Shown here in pieces: positions 32,051 through 46,200 of a stretch of 64,000 nucleotides of DNA (position 1 is the stretch's first letter; the number at the start of each line of letters is the position of its first letter). A model generated the notes under the pieces. The model saw nothing but the letters and a program-made list of their open reading frames with translations, did not search any database and was not told the origin of the DNA. This stretch comes from Knoxdaviesia capensis (lineage: Eukaryota; Ascomycota; Sordariomycetes; Microascales; Gondwanamycetaceae), in NCBI GenBank assembly GCA_001510575.1, contig LNGK01000002.1:93271-157270 (forward strand), read 5' to 3'. The translations under genes and the position numbers were made by a program.

Positions 32051-34712
32051 ACCAGCGGTACTTCCATGCACCAGCGTTTCTAGGGTTCGGTACGTACCGT
32101 GTACATCACACTTGCGTGCAGGAGGATGGATGTGCTGTATGTGCACATACTGCACGTCAGCACTTCTCAGTGGTTACAGTGGGGGGTGCTGTAATTAAGT
32201 GAATTCAGGGCACCTGCTAAGACGCTTTAGGGCCGGTTTCGAGAGTGCCACCCCCTAAGTGCACCATCCCGTCTCCACTATAATGGCCTCACGGTATTCG
32301 TGTAAGTCGGCCACTCATAGTCAAGTGATCACCAAGACCACGTTTTGATAACACCACAATACGCCTCTGCAAGTCTCAACCCAAGTATGAGAATCCCACA
32401 CACACTCTCTCTTTCAGCCCACAGCGTCTCGCTAAAGAAACCAAAAAGAAGACGCCACTCTGCTCATATATTACTCTGCTTCTTCCCAACTCCGACGTAC
32501 CAGTGCATATAACCTCACGTCTCGCCTCCAGAACCGCGGGCCTCAAAGCGCCAGGAACCATCTCCATCGCGTGGGATCACGCCGTGATGCTGGGCCAACA
32601 ACGCCGGTGGTGAGTGGTGTGAGACTGTTGGTGTGGCTTCTCCCCCAAGATCGCAAAGAGGACTTCAGACAGCCCAACCCGTGTGAGTGGGAAAGAAACC
32701 ACACCCAGGAAAGCCCACAAAAGGCCGAATAAGCTGGACGGCGCTTCTATATCAAAAGCCAAATCTCATCACCGCCAAGAAACCCCATTTCCGCTGCCCT
32801 CTGATCTTTCCAACGGTCACCACTTTGGACTAAGATACCACAGCTGGAAGGATTAATTACAAAATGTGACGGTCTTGCTTCCATCTCGAGAGAGCAACCG
32901 CCACTTTAGTCCGGGCTGCTAAGAGAAGGCCGACCACACACAATCTTAATCTCTTTTTGCCATCTGTCACTTCTGGGCCGTGTTGGTTTCCCCTGGCCTA
33001 GATTCTTTGTGGCAATATCAAAAACATCGCTCGGAGCTAGTCCGTGTTCTGCAAATCTCCCGCCTGCAAAAGCCAGGACCAACCTTACTTACTTGTTTGA
33101 TATGGAGGAGGGGGTGAAGGGGAGGGGAGCGGCCACCCAGATATACGAACCTTACGCTGCTAGATGTTGGTCTGTGCTTCATTATCATTTTCTCCGACCT
33201 GGCCAGCGGCCGTTGAGCGCCTTTCTTGCTGTTAATCCGTGGTGTCTTCATTTTATTGATCGCCGGACACGGCCACTTTGGCTCTCTGTGGCTCTCATAC
33301 CGGCCTGTGTTTCCCCCCATTCCTTCAGGCCAGACCAGAGCGGTTGTATCGGAGCGTCCACGACCAAAAGACGACAGCAAAAAAAAACATCTCATCCTTT
33401 CCCACTTTTCTGTCCCTTTGTCTCACTCCTCCCGGCCAACAGAACGAGGTCCCAGAAACGGGCCCTCCGAAGTAGTCCTATAAGTAAATGCCAGCGGCTA
33501 AAGTGGCCAGTCTGCACGATCTCGATGTGATCATCACCACATCGGCCGTGCCATGCAAGAGAGAGAGAAAGCGAGAACTGTCACCACCTGCAGACCCAAC
33601 ACGCCAGCCCATCAAGGAGGCCGTGCTGCGAGCAGGGAATAACCGCATTTTGTTTTCCGTTCCTATCTGAGCGCAAAACTCCTGGTAAGCTCGGCTAGGA
33701 CTGAATGGACGTGTGTTCACCTTGCGGCTCAAGGCTGCTCCTCTGTCAAACTTTCACAGCTCGCCCTTCCAGCTAACTCCAAACGGTGTAAGTGAAGTGT
33801 GAAGAGTGAAATGTGTTGGTTCTACTCAACATCCCACCGCAAGTGTGATGTGAGGCAAAGGAAAGACAAAAGAAAAAGCCACATCGTTGTTGCACGTGGG
33901 AACCATCTCTGTACACTCTGTCTTATCTCTTTGGGAAGTATCACACACCAACGGTGCGCGTTTTCGATAACATGCACATACCGTACAAAGTATACACTCC
34001 ATACAGACGACGACGTGGATCCAGAAGTGGCTTCTAGGATCTCATGTAGAGCCAGGTTACTGAGCCGTCACACCGCTGGTGGTGCATATGTATAGGCGGG
34101 GAAACCAAGGCAAAAAACGGCGGAGGGCAGGTTCCGGCTGCATTCGGTGTAAGGCCAGCCTCTCCTGTGTAGCGGTGATTGGAGTGATAGCACAGTCTCT
34201 ATCGGATGATGACACTTTCTTGACTCTGAGCATAGCTGGATACTGGACCCCCCATGTTGGACGAAGACACAAGATAGGAAGTGCACCCCCAGACCAGATA
34301 TCCCTCCAGATCGAGATAGTGCTGGTTTGTTTCCGTGGCAAGAAACACACAAAGGTTTATATCACCAACAGCACCACCACAAAGATCCCTCTAGCTTGCC
34401 GGTCTATCACCAGTTCGGTATGTACATGCAACCCCATGCACCGTAATCTATGCAGAGAGGGAACGAGAGAGGGGCCCGCTCCTAGCTTCGGTCTATCACT
34501 TTTCCACGGCCTAGGTTTCTTCGGATGCATATCACCACCTATCACGGCCGCATATTGGGCCTCGCTCGCCTGTCGTGCAGGAAGAAATCAAGACAGACAC
34601 CTGCGAGGGGTACATCCATCTCACTCGAGAGAGATGGCCAGGTGATGCGGCCAGGCGGCATTTCCCCTTCTGTCGCCGCCCCCTCCCCCCGGCATTCCCT
34701 TGCGTCCGCTCT

Positions 34713-34728
34713 CCCCCCCCCCCCCCCC
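34713..34728. repeat. Poly-C run, 16 bases
   Basis: Homopolymer in non-coding DNA; length may be affected by sequencing. Confidence 0.8.
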
Positions 34729-37700
34729 ACTCCCAGAGCAACACTCAGGTAGGCGATATGCAGCATATTGGGTCTTTCATTAAGAGAGGAAAAAGAAAGC
34801 CCAGTAGACCGTTAAATCATGGGCCCTCAAGGGTTTCTTCCCAACTTGCGGTCAACACGATCGAGTAATCGGCAGACTCCATCTGCACCGCAACTAAAGA
34901 CCCCCGGTCTCCGTCAGCCTTCGCATATATCACCAGAAGCACAAGCGACTGTATGCACTCCACCCTGGGGCTGCTACTAACAACCGACACGGTCACACTC
35001 CATCGTCGCTATGTCACTGTGGATATCATATCGGAAAGGGATAACCGTAGAGATTTGACAGAAGTGCGATTCCTGCAGCGGATTCGCAAAAAAATTAATG
35101 CACCTAAGATGTCAATATTGGATGTGGACATATCCTCCCCCCAGCTTCCGCCAAGATAACCTTGGGTTACCTTCACCTCGCAGGATTCCACTCATATCCC
35201 ACCTACCTTCGCCATATGCACAGCACAATATATCGACTATTCACATACACCTTAGCTGGTTTAACTGCGGATTGGCTTCAATTTGACATCTGACTCATAC
35301 GGTACCTCGCGAAGGCAAACTTTCTTTTTTCGCTGGTCGTGCCGCTCGCTGCCCCTCCGCCGAAACCCGGCCCACGCCGAACCAACAGCAACATCAGGAT
35401 CCGGCCAGCTTCGCAGGCCACAAGAGGGAGAAAGGAAAGGAAAATGATCTTCAGCTCACATGATGAGGCAAAGTTTCACCCTCAAGATCTGCCCATCGCC
35501 ACCCCGCGAGCAGGGCCTCGCAGAAAAAGCATTCGTCAGCCCGTTGTTGGCCAGTTTGCGCGGCCAGGTTCAGGGCCTCCAATCTCTCTCTGGATACGAA
35601 GTCTGGAGATTCCGGGCGGTTGTGAAGATACTGTTGCCTCTGGACTGAATCCTAGATCCGGATTTATAAGGCAGAAGACACAAGCACGCCCCGGAGCTCG
35701 AGCTGTTTTGGGGTCCAGCCGATGTTACAACCGTGGTGGTGATAATGGCCTCTGCTATCTGTGATTTTATCTCGGTGATATGCATCGTACAGTAGTTTGA
35801 AGGAACTATAGACCGTCATATTATCATGGGTGACCGTCCGTATGTGCACGATAGCCTGCGGTCACATACTACAGTATACTCTCTCTTACATCCCATGTTC
35901 ACCTAGCTATACTATCCCGGCCTAGCTTCAACCATAGTTTTCTCGTCTCCCTCTGCGCACCTTGTCTTTTCCTTTTTTCCTCTCTTTTCCCCTCCCGAAC
36001 AAACCCTCGTCACCCCGCCCCTGGTCCGTGATCGTTTGAAGGATGTTTATGCCTTGTAGCTGTGAGAGCAGCTTCAGCCCAACCAGCCTGTTCTCCCCCC
36101 CTCTTTTTCTGCCCATCTAGGGTGTCACGAAGCGGAAAATGCGCACATTTTTTGTCTCAACACCTCCCGCCTCCCCCTCTAGAGCACTTCTGCAAAGCCG
36201 GCCATTCCCGCAATACAGCAGGAATACATCCAAACGAAACACTCGACTCTCACCGCCGCGCCGGAAAAAAAAAATAAATAAAGAGTAACAGAAGAGGAGA
36301 ACACAGAAAATAAAGCTTGCCAATTACACAGCGTCGTCTCGGCCACAATCGGACCTATGCTATCCGAAAAGAGCCAAAACAGCCCGCCCGCCATGGCCTC
36401 ACATAAAGCGATTCGCGTGACTTCGGAACCGAAGCAAGCCACTCGGTTTTCGAGGTGATGATGCTATTATTTTTTTTTCTTCAAGAGAAGCGGTCAGCAC
36501 GGAAAAAGACGAGTGCAATGCATATAAGAAGCTCGAGAAAAAAAAAAAGAAAAGAAATAATAAAATGGGAATTGCTGGGGAGAGGGGGGGGGGTAGATGC
36601 GGACCAGGGTTGTTTCTCGTCACACTATCCGAAAGACCAATATTTCTGTGTCCATCTCGACATGGACAAGAGAGAATCGGGAAGGCTGCGTAATGTCGTG
36701 ATCTGTGTTGGGATCCTGAATACGAGGCCAACAGATCCTCCGTTCAATTGTTCCAGCTGTGGAATCACCGTTGAAGCATGCGACGGTCTCTGTGCTTCAC
36801 TCATCCATCGTGTCTTCACGCGGATTGGACGTCAGTTCGCCGGGTCGTCCTGCAACACGGAAACCAGCTCGACCAATTCCATTCCAGACCTGCCCAATCT
36901 CGGCTGCAATTCAACGCATCCAGAAGCCATAAGTAGAAAGGGTTGCTATATCACCGCCGATAAGAGGTACCTCGATACAACGCACTCTAGCCCTCGATCG
37001 ACCCTTAATGCAACTAAAACAACCCTCTTCCCCTAGACCACCCCCTATGTTGAAAAGAAAGGTGGTGTGCAAGTGCCCGCCATGAACCGTGCACATCAAA
37101 TCGAGAAAGAAAGAAAGAAATAAGTAAAAAGAAAGAAGACAAAAACGCCTCTCGCTTGTGCCAGTCTCTGCTATTCGTTACCACCCACCACCGTGAAAGG
37201 CGTAAGCTACCCTGGAGCTTGAACGTTTCTTTCATTGAGCCGGTCAAAGTCTGGATGCATAGATGGATTGTTAAGGGCCGGGGTCTACACCACGTCTTGT
37301 GCCATTTTTTCTCTCGGCCTTGTCCTTTTGAGAATGTCCGTGGCTGGGCTCATCCACGGTCTTACACAGTTTGGCTCTCTCAGCAGATTTCGTGATGAGA
37401 ACACCTACGAAAAAGTAAACTGCCGAGAAAGGCCATGGGAGGGGAGGCCCTTGACCTGTGATCGGACCAGGGAATCTGCTCTGGGCGATCATAGCTAGGA
37501 CGAAGGGCACACTCTGCGAAAAGGTGCGAATGCGAATAGCGCCTCCGGCATGTAAGCACTGTAAGTTTTGTGCGACGAGCCCGCAGTGTATGTCGTCTTC
37601 CGGCCTCACTGTGTGCAGGAAGCCGAGACAGGCGTCCCGGCCACGACAGCATCTGAAAAATCCCGCCTGTTGACTGTCTCTGCCCCCCCTTCTTGCTCCT

Positions 37701-39112
37701 CACTCGGCGGCGTCCTGGCGTATACCCCGAGCCGGCCTATATGTGGCATGCGATCTGGTATTATTCGATTGTTTGTCATGGGCGGCGCTCCACCAGCCGC
37801 CAGCATGCATCCCGTGAAGTGCTTCGTGAGGACTTCTCCGCCCCATGCATCTTGCTTTTTTCAAGAACCATGCCCAGCAACGCTTGACCGCACTGGAGTG
37901 AGTCTAGCTCACCACTATGGTACGTGGCCGTTCTACTACTGCACTCTTCACCATCCCCGGGCACAGTGTGAAGGTATTTAGAGTGAATACGTAGGGTGTG
38001 TGTCTAGTGGCAGGCCGTTTCCACGTTGAAACCTCGTGTGAAAGCCCTCATATCCGTGCACATTCCACACAATCCATGAGGGCCTTCTCGATTCTGGCAA
38101 GATTTGTGCCCAACAATTCTGTTATCAGGTTAAATAGTGGAGAAAGGCTTTAGTTATTTTACTGTAGGTTAATAGAAATGATGTACTGTAGTTTTATTGT
38201 GTATATGACGTTGATTGTGCTGCCGTCCCACGAGAGCTGGAGAGGGCTCTCACACCAGCCCTAACCCTGGCAATGAAGCCCTCGACCCTAAGATGCACTC
38301 TACAGTACAGTACTTGCTCTCTTTGTGACACCGCAGCCGGACACCGCCGTTCACACTTACAGTCTCCAAAGAGAGAAAACAATATCCAGGCATGATTCTA
38401 GATACAGTCTGCAAGTCGTGTTTCCTGGCGCCTTGTCGTCTTATCCGTCCAGCACTGACCACACCCTTAGAAACTAGAACAAACATTCGAAGAGTTCCAG
38501 CCCGCTGGTTCTGCCTCCCGGCCGGTTGAAGATAGCCCGGTGTCTAGGACTTCGCCTCTTGAACAGAGAACCCAAAGGCTAACACCCGTTATTTGGAGAA
38601 ACAAACGTGGTCGGCAGTACAGTACTCATCTAGTGCTTCCGCCTTTGTGCGATACACCTACCCCTAGGCCGGAAGTCCAAAGCAGGGATGAAGCCGGGAA
38701 CGTCAACATCAGGCATTCGCCAGATTGTCCCTCCTTGACGCACATTTCTGAACCCCTCATTCCTGGCCCAGACGGCCGTGACATCTCTAAGCGAGGGCGG
38801 GGGGAGGGTCTCGATCACGACTCCGGAGAGAAGCCACCACGGCGCGAACGACGCCCGGCATACGCCCGGGCTGATCTCCCGAAATAGAAACTGACTGTCC
38901 ACGTCCATGATCTAGATTCCTTCGAACTCGAGCTTATATATGAATTCTTGGAGACTCGACTAGCCAACATCGGCTGCACATATACGATATCAGCACGAGA
39001 CAACCCCTATTCCCAACTTTGACACCAGGATCCTCAAAGCTTGACAACCATCTAGCCACGAACCTCAGTGCCAACGATTCGCCCATTTTCTAGCAGTGAC
39101 CCGTGTAATCTG

Positions 39113-40248
39113 TTAAGTTATGGTACATAATTCATAAGACACGTCACTACTCTCGGATATGAGCTGCCCTTTTCCGTATCTACCCGTATCATTAACCTCC
39201 CATGATATCACCCCACAGAGCTGACTATCTTCGAAGACACTGTCGGCGCAGGTAGCCAGCCGGCTGAACAGTTCAAACTGCATCCGTTCTGCCGGCTTCG
39301 GTCCTTGTAAAATCGCTTCCATACTATCTGGGGGGAAATCAGTTTCGCAAACAGGTTCTCCCGCGCCACGCATGCTTGTGAAAACCGCCTGGCGAAAGTG
39401 CCACCGGAGAAGGCTGTCTAGGGGCTGGGAGGGGTCGTCCAACAGGCGACGGTCCAGCTTTTGGTCGGTGATCCCCCAGGAATCCGGGCAAAACAGGACG
39501 GTCTTGTATTCGTTCTTTATGTTCGCTAAGTTAGAGAGTTCTATTCTATTAAGACTGAAATAAGACATGCGGCTGGGGGGGATAAATAAAGGAAGATAGT
39601 CCTTGCATCAGGGTTTATGGAACAAAAGTGGCCGTCCAAGGCCTGGTGAATACCGGCCTCGAGGAGGAGACCGTTCTGTATCGAATTGATGGAGCCACCA
39701 TGGTCGGGAATAATCGAGACATCGGCGCCGGAGGTTCTCTGATCCCACTGTTGTTCCTACGCTGGTGGCAAGATCCAAGCTGCCTCGAATCCAGCCCAGA
39801 CGCCATGATCTATGGCTATGTTCTAGCGCTTCGAAACGACACAACACCTATCCCGGTCTCGGACCGAGTTTTGGAACTCAGTAACACGAGTACCCGTTTG
39901 AATAGACAAAGCTCTTGTCAAAACAACTTCGTTGTTAAGCTATACAACACTGTTAGAAGGCGAGGTTTTGAGGTTAGGTAAGTTACAGGACTCGTTACCT
40001 GAATAGTATCGGCATAGATGATATAGTCTCCGGGACTAAGGCTTTCACAGTTGTCAAGGACTTCGATGCCGTCGCCATTCTGGATAGAGATCTCACCGGA
40101 AACGACGAGCACGATGTCAACCATAGCAAAAAAGTCATGATTTGTGAGCCCCTGCACTATGAATAGACCGCCAAGGGGGGGTTCGTTTCTCCCTATCAAG
40201 ATGACGACAGATATGTAACACCTGCAGAGCAGAGCGGTCGGAAGACAT
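39113..40248 (-). pseudogene. Broken HNH-endonuclease-domain gene
   Basis: Minus-strand frames join into a typical fungal HNH-domain protein. The N-terminal part (LGGLFIVQGLTN, DFFAMVDIVLVVSGEISIQN, SPGDYIIYADTIQ) is followed by a 59-bp intron (39940-39998), then LNNEVVLTRALSIQTGTRV, the HNH core with GVWAGFEAA, SINSIQNGLLLEAGIHQA and SINPD, and a C-terminal LLRWHFRQAVFTSMRGAGEP and ERMQFELFSRLA block. The core has two in-frame stops (39823-39825 and 39757-39759). The residue after GFEAA, normally the catalytic His, is Trp. A frame change near 39570-39600 separates the core from the C-terminal block. The second conserved His (GIHQA) is still present. The gene is non-functional as read. The start at 40248 is only a guess. 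It is the sole recognisable gene in about 31 kb. Confidence 0.8.
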
Positions 40249-43200
40249 GACTGCGGTAGGACAGGCCGTTTTTGAACAGGCCGAGGGTGAAGGGCGGAGG
40301 TTTGGAAATAGCAGATTAGAGTATGTTTTGTGGGTAAACTCTTCTTCAATCGCAAGAGGGACGTGGGACCAGGCCACACGGTTCCAGAGCCGGAACAGAT
40401 CGGGATAGAAACCGGTTGTGAACAGAAGTGTGTATTAAAAGATCAAAGAGGAAGAGTTGAGTATAGCTGGCCCGGTTGTCTCCTGATTTCCATTGTTCGT
40501 GTCGCTCAGCGATATGAGGTATAAGACAGGTGCATGCAGATCACGTGGCCCTCAGCTCTCACCCAGAAAAGATAATCATCATCAACATGTGTGTCTGCTC
40601 TACTTCGGCTGGATCTTGGCCTGCAGATCATCCCCCCACGGCGGGGTGAAGAGATGAAGAGATGACCAGCCACGCAATGCATGAGATATCTACACTTGGT
40701 CTGAGTGGCCGGATAGCCATTTCTCCACCTCAGGTCTATGAATAGGCCTTCTAGTGCTGTGCTTTTGAACTTAGAGCTGTTTCTAGAGCCAGACTACTGA
40801 CCTCCAAGAAAGCACAACAAAACACCTTATCTTCAAAATCAACGCTCCGAGTATAGGGATGGATGGACCCTTTCCGGCTCTCTAAACGAGCAAGGCCACC
40901 AATGAAGCCTTGGTCTTTCTTTTTTCTTCTGTCTTCCAGAATTCAGCATCGGCTCCGGTACGGGTGACGAGACTATGGGAGTACGATGAGTCCAAGCGGC
41001 AGCCACTAGGCGTGGCCAGAACCCGAGTGTCTGAACGCCAAGTCCAGGAAGTTCGAGACACTTTCTCGGGAGGAAGAAGAAGAAAAGAGGGGGGTGGAGG
41101 GGAGGGGGAAAAGGCAAAAAGGATCGGGAAAACGGGAAGCGTCCAAAGACCCCAACGCGCGAAAGCCAGCCACCACCGCGGCCGATCACGAAGCATGGAT
41201 GTTCCCGGCACGAAAGAGCACGGGTGTGTTGAACCGCCGAGGGAAAAAGAGGGGAAACTTTGACGGACAAACTCAAGTTGCCCATGTGGTGAAAAGGTGG
41301 TCTTGTCTGGCACGCAAGAGGTGATCGTGTGGGGGGCTATCCACTGTGTCTCTCTTGACCGCCAGGTCACCGTACCCAAGACCGATGGAATGCAGAAAAG
41401 GGAGCGAGGGACCGAGGCAGTGAAGAGCCCAGGTGTGCTGGCCGTGGCCGGAGAAATCATCGGCCAGCCACAGCCATAGGCCGGTTTCAACATCTACCGG
41501 CGGTGACGTCTAGGACAAGCACACATGCACACACCCGACTTCTCTTAGAGGGGGCCACAAGCATGCAGCCGTGTTCGACAAAGAGGGACCGTGATCGATG
41601 AGAGACACACAAAGGCGCACCGTCACTCTCTCTTCCTCAGAGGAATGGGGTCCATCTTCAAGCCCGGCGGGCGCTGGCGGCGCGGGTGTGGACTCGTGCA
41701 CAAGGACATCCAGGCCACCGCATTTGTGGAAGTGCGTGCAGCACTTTTGTGATAGCTCTGGCGGAGAGACTCCGGGCGTGTTAACCTGTTAGGACCGCGC
41801 TTTCTCTGGTCGACACTTGCTCACTTCTGATTCCGTCAGACGGGAGCTCTCGAGACTTAAACATGGCGGGTATCAACGGAACAATCACCATCCAGGGGCA
41901 AACCGAAGTCACAGTCACGCAGAGATCGAGCGTCACACGCTTCTCAGAGAGGGAGAACACGACCCTCCCGCTCTAAAGAGGTATGTGTCTCTCAGATGTC
42001 TCACTAGCACGCGCCTTGTCTAAGAGTGAAGCAAGACACACAGTCTCGAAAAAAGGTCCTGTGGAGTGCGCCCTTCGAACCTGGAATAGACGGGTGAGAC
42101 AGAACGAGAACACTGTGAGACAACCGAGCGTGCTGGGCCACTGGAATGTACGTGGCGTTGGCGGCCAAGTGGGGAGAGCTTGAGAGCGAGACAGAGGGCA
42201 ACAGCATGAGGAGTGCTGGTGTTTCCTCGCTCTTCGACAGGCTAGAGAGGCAGACTATCGAAGGGTAGTCGGGCCCATTCAGGCGGCCATTGTGACGGCG
42301 TCAGGGAGCCAGAACATCTCGAGGCTGCAAACAGGGACAGCCTGGGCTGAGAGCCCATGGAACGAGGGAGAGAGAGATCAACGATAGGCCGGTCTACGAG
42401 CACTCTCCGGAGATAGTGACGGCAAGACGCAAGAATCAGAACCGTGATGCTATATCTGGGATCAATGACCAAGAGAAGAAGACTATCAGAGGCTTGCAGC
42501 GACCAGCACCAGAGACAAACGCAAGGCTGAGGGCCCAAAATGGCCTCAAACACCTTCTCCTTGAGTGGAATGTGAACACATCCGTCCGTTGATCACCACT
42601 TCACCCTCGTTCTTCATACTCGTCTTCACAGCCCCGAGAAAGCCTGGGCAACACACACGTGTGTCCAGAGCCGCCAGACCACGAACGTGTGCATCCCTTC
42701 ACTACTATCCAGTGTGGAATTGCGTGCATGCGATGGCATGCATCGACAGTTAAGCGTAGGTGTGGCAAAGCCGCCCCAAACACCGAACTGGGCCAGACGG
42801 AATGAGAGCCCATCAGCCCAAACGTCGTGCACACCTGTCTCGCTTGGCCTCGGTCTCGAGCGGCTGCAGCCCAGAGGTCTCGCCGCTCTTTCTTGTTCAC
42901 ATCATACGTCCAGGAGAGAGAGAGAGAGAGAGACGCGATCTAGATGAGCCTCTAGCACACAGTATGTTGCATCCAGTGACAAGATATAACCCGCCACCAC
43001 CGGAGGCGGCCCAATATTGCTGCCGGCACGCAATACCAGCGATCACGACACAGACATATCCTCCTGTCGCCATGACCGAAGAGCACCCCCCCCCCGGCAC
43101 AAACAGCATCTACACGCTCTCATTCGCCCGCAGAAAGCAACCCGGCGAGAGTCAAGCAGAAATCCTCGTCCACGGCTTCCCCCTGATCTCCCGCACGCCG

Positions 43201-46200
43201 GATGACCAGGACCTGCATCCATCAAATGAGAAGCCAGAAGACCGGGGATCACCGTACGACTCAACAGAGATACAGTCCATAGACCTGCCAAACCCGGGAC
43301 GGGCCCCGTAGATTTTGATAGGTTTCGGCCAGATCATCACCACTATGTTTTCACAGCTTTTTCGTGGTCTCACATGATACACGCCGAATGCGCGAGAGCG
43401 TTGCGTCCATACACCACCACCAACCCACCCCCTTTTTTTCTTTCTCTTCGGTGCAGTTGGATGAACTGGTCGCTTCGCTAGGTGATTCGCTTGCAACGCT
43501 GGTCAAGGTGAAGCACAGCTTCGCTGTACGGAGCCCAAAGCGGCCCAACTTTGTATATACTATATATATATGTATCTATGAAAGGGTGTCCTTCAACGAA
43601 CGAGTCAATAGGCCATTGTGTGGCATGTATCATAGCCCTGGCGGTCAGGAATGTTTGGATCGACGAATGCGAGCTACGAACGCTGCCAAGCGAGGAATTG
43701 TAGCAGCCGAGTGGCCATTTTCTTTTTTCCTACCGTGACTGCTTTTTGCCTGGTTGGATGGGCGGGATCGGAGGCAGACTTGTAGGGCCAGAAACGAGCC
43801 GGATTGGTAGAGTGTCGAGAGGGCCCAGACCGCGAACACGAGCCAGAGCCACCACGAGGCTTTTGTGATCTGTATCTCAGGAGAGGCAGTACGCTGATTC
43901 AGGCTGTTCTCCACGACGGTTTCCATCCAGTGATTCGGCAAGACACCCACTGCAATATATTGTCAAACGACGTCGAGGGGCGCAGTCTAGAAATGCCCAC
44001 GGCAACCATCGGTCGGAGTGGTCCGGGTCCCGGGAAGCCAGGGAACGCCAGCGGCCGGTCCACTTGCGATCGGCGGGAGATCGAGGTGATAATCATGCGC
44101 AGGATGGGCGAATCTGCACCCAGAAGCCGCATGGCTGACCGTGTTCAGTGTTTTGTTGTGTGTATATTCACTCAGAGTCTGTACTGTAAAGACAGTAGTC
44201 TGGCCAGACACACTCTCACTGGTGTAAGTGGAGCTGGGCTAGCTGTGTGGTATCTTGCATTCCGGAGTGTAGACCATGCTTAGTTCCTTTGTGCCGCACG
44301 GGGTGATCGCCACGGTTATGCTCTGCACGTAATTTGAAGCTGTGCGTGTAGTATTAGTCGACACACTGCGTGGTTCCTGAGAAGTTCCCTTCTGCCATCA
44401 GACGGTTTCTTGGTGTAAGTCATTTCCTCAAAGGTCCCCTCTCCACCGCCCGACTCTTCACCTCCATCCTTGGCCTCTCTCTCATGATCGCGCGCACACA
44501 CACACACACAATGAATTCACTTCTAGCACCCCTGCAAAGCGAAGAAGAGAAAAGCGATCATCCAGTCTCTTCCGCCGCTCTCGATCTCACCGCCGAAAAC
44601 CAACACAGTCCAACTAATACTGTCCTCTCAAAAGCCCTGAACACACACCCCTCCCCCCCCGGCAAATGCAACAATATCCCGTTCATGCTTATGTGTGTGA
44701 TTGTGATGAAATCGCAGCCAGGGTTCATGGGATAGCCGTCGAGGAATTGAGCTTGGCCGGCCGAACGAAAAAAAAAAACCCCCCCCTCAAGCAGAAAATA
44801 GACACTCTCCGGCGCGCATGATCGCAATCGATTCACACTTCTTTTTCTCCTCCCCCAGCCTCACTATTTCCTAGCTCGCTGCGGGCTTTTTTCTCTCCTG
44901 TTCAATATTTTTCAGATGTGTAATCTTTTGTTTCCTTTGAATTTTTTTCTTTCCGCTTCCTTATGCCTTTCAGGCCTAGTCCCGTCTTCCTATTTCCCCT
45001 AGCTTTTTCCTCTGCTTCTAGTCCACAATCAGCCATGATTGATCATTTGAGGGTATCACCACCCATTCTTTGCCCTCGCGTAGACAAGTCATTGCCATAT
45101 TCAGCAGGTTGATCTTCTCCTCTTTCGACCAAGGCGGAGAAAAAGCCAAGCCAGGCCACCAGAGGAGAAAAATACGGCAGTTCCGTATCCTGGCCCATGA
45201 TACCCGCAAGTGACCAGTCTGAAGGATGTGATGGTGTTTTTTGTCTTTCTTTCTTTTTTTCTTTTCTTTTTTCTTGCTCTTTTTTTCTTGCCGAGTATTA
45301 AAAAAAGAGGCAGAGACGGCTAGCCATGGGTAGGCGACAGACGGCTTTAGAACAAGCTCTGTTAAGGCTGGCGGCGGCCGGAGACGGTGAGAAACATGCA
45401 ATAAAGGGCCAGGATCATGAAAAGTGGCGGCGGCCAGGATAAGATCCATCACAAAAGCAAAGAAAGTGGCCAGTGTCCCGCCCCCAGAAGGATTCGCTTG
45501 TCTGTGGTGCGGAGCAGGGTGTGCGTAGCACTGTAGGACAGAGAACGGATAAGGATGGTGGAGGATGAGCAGGGGGGACAAGACAGGACAGGGAACTTGA
45601 TCAGGCTTAGGGTATATTGGGCCCAAATATTGCATCTCGCACTCACGAAGGCTCAGCTTGCCGTCTTTTTCACATTGAGATGTAATCTCAGGTCCGTGAT
45701 TTTCAGAAGCGATCCGTTTAAATTGCTCTTATATCAACTAATAGTTGGGGGGGAAGTTCCTTGGTTTAGCAATATCAGACTTGACCAGTACGGAATATGT
45801 TGAGTATACTCCTCCGATACACGACATCGTAAGGCATGCATCATGTACTGTATACTGCTTCCTCATAAGTGGTGTATGCAGAAAGCGGCACATGCCCTCC
45901 TCAACGAACTACTGCAGACTACGGATATGCCACCTCCACCACCCCCGGCCCATATCGCTGACTTGCCAGTTGCCACTATATCAGTCATTATCCTTTTCCA
46001 CCACTGAGGAGTTAAGGGCAAGCGAGAGAGAGAGGAAAAATGGGCGGTCTTGGCTGGATGTCCCCCGGAGCTGTTCCAGAAGTAGAAAAACCAGCCGATG
46101 GATAGCAAGTCGCAAGGAAAGTAACTTCTGTTATAAACACCGAAAGACGGAAGGATTCGACCGGCGAAGGATTAGAAGAAGCCAAAAGGAGGGGTGGGTG

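Larger units (their letters stand above)
29827..39112. other. Gene-poor region, first part (9.3 kb)
   Basis: The first few hundred bases are the promoter/leader of the SAM-PH gene. Beyond that no frame on either strand has coding character, family similarity or a convincing splice pattern. It holds an N gap at 30638, AGC and GA microsatellites, a 29-bp near-perfect direct repeat at 31923/31965, a 16-C run at 34713 and nine TACTGTA/TACAGTA motifs. Confidence 0.6.

Noticed and set aside
45018..45635. 205-codon minus-strand frame
   Set aside because: Contains a Lys/Glu simple-sequence block and no recognisable domain; no splice-supported extension.
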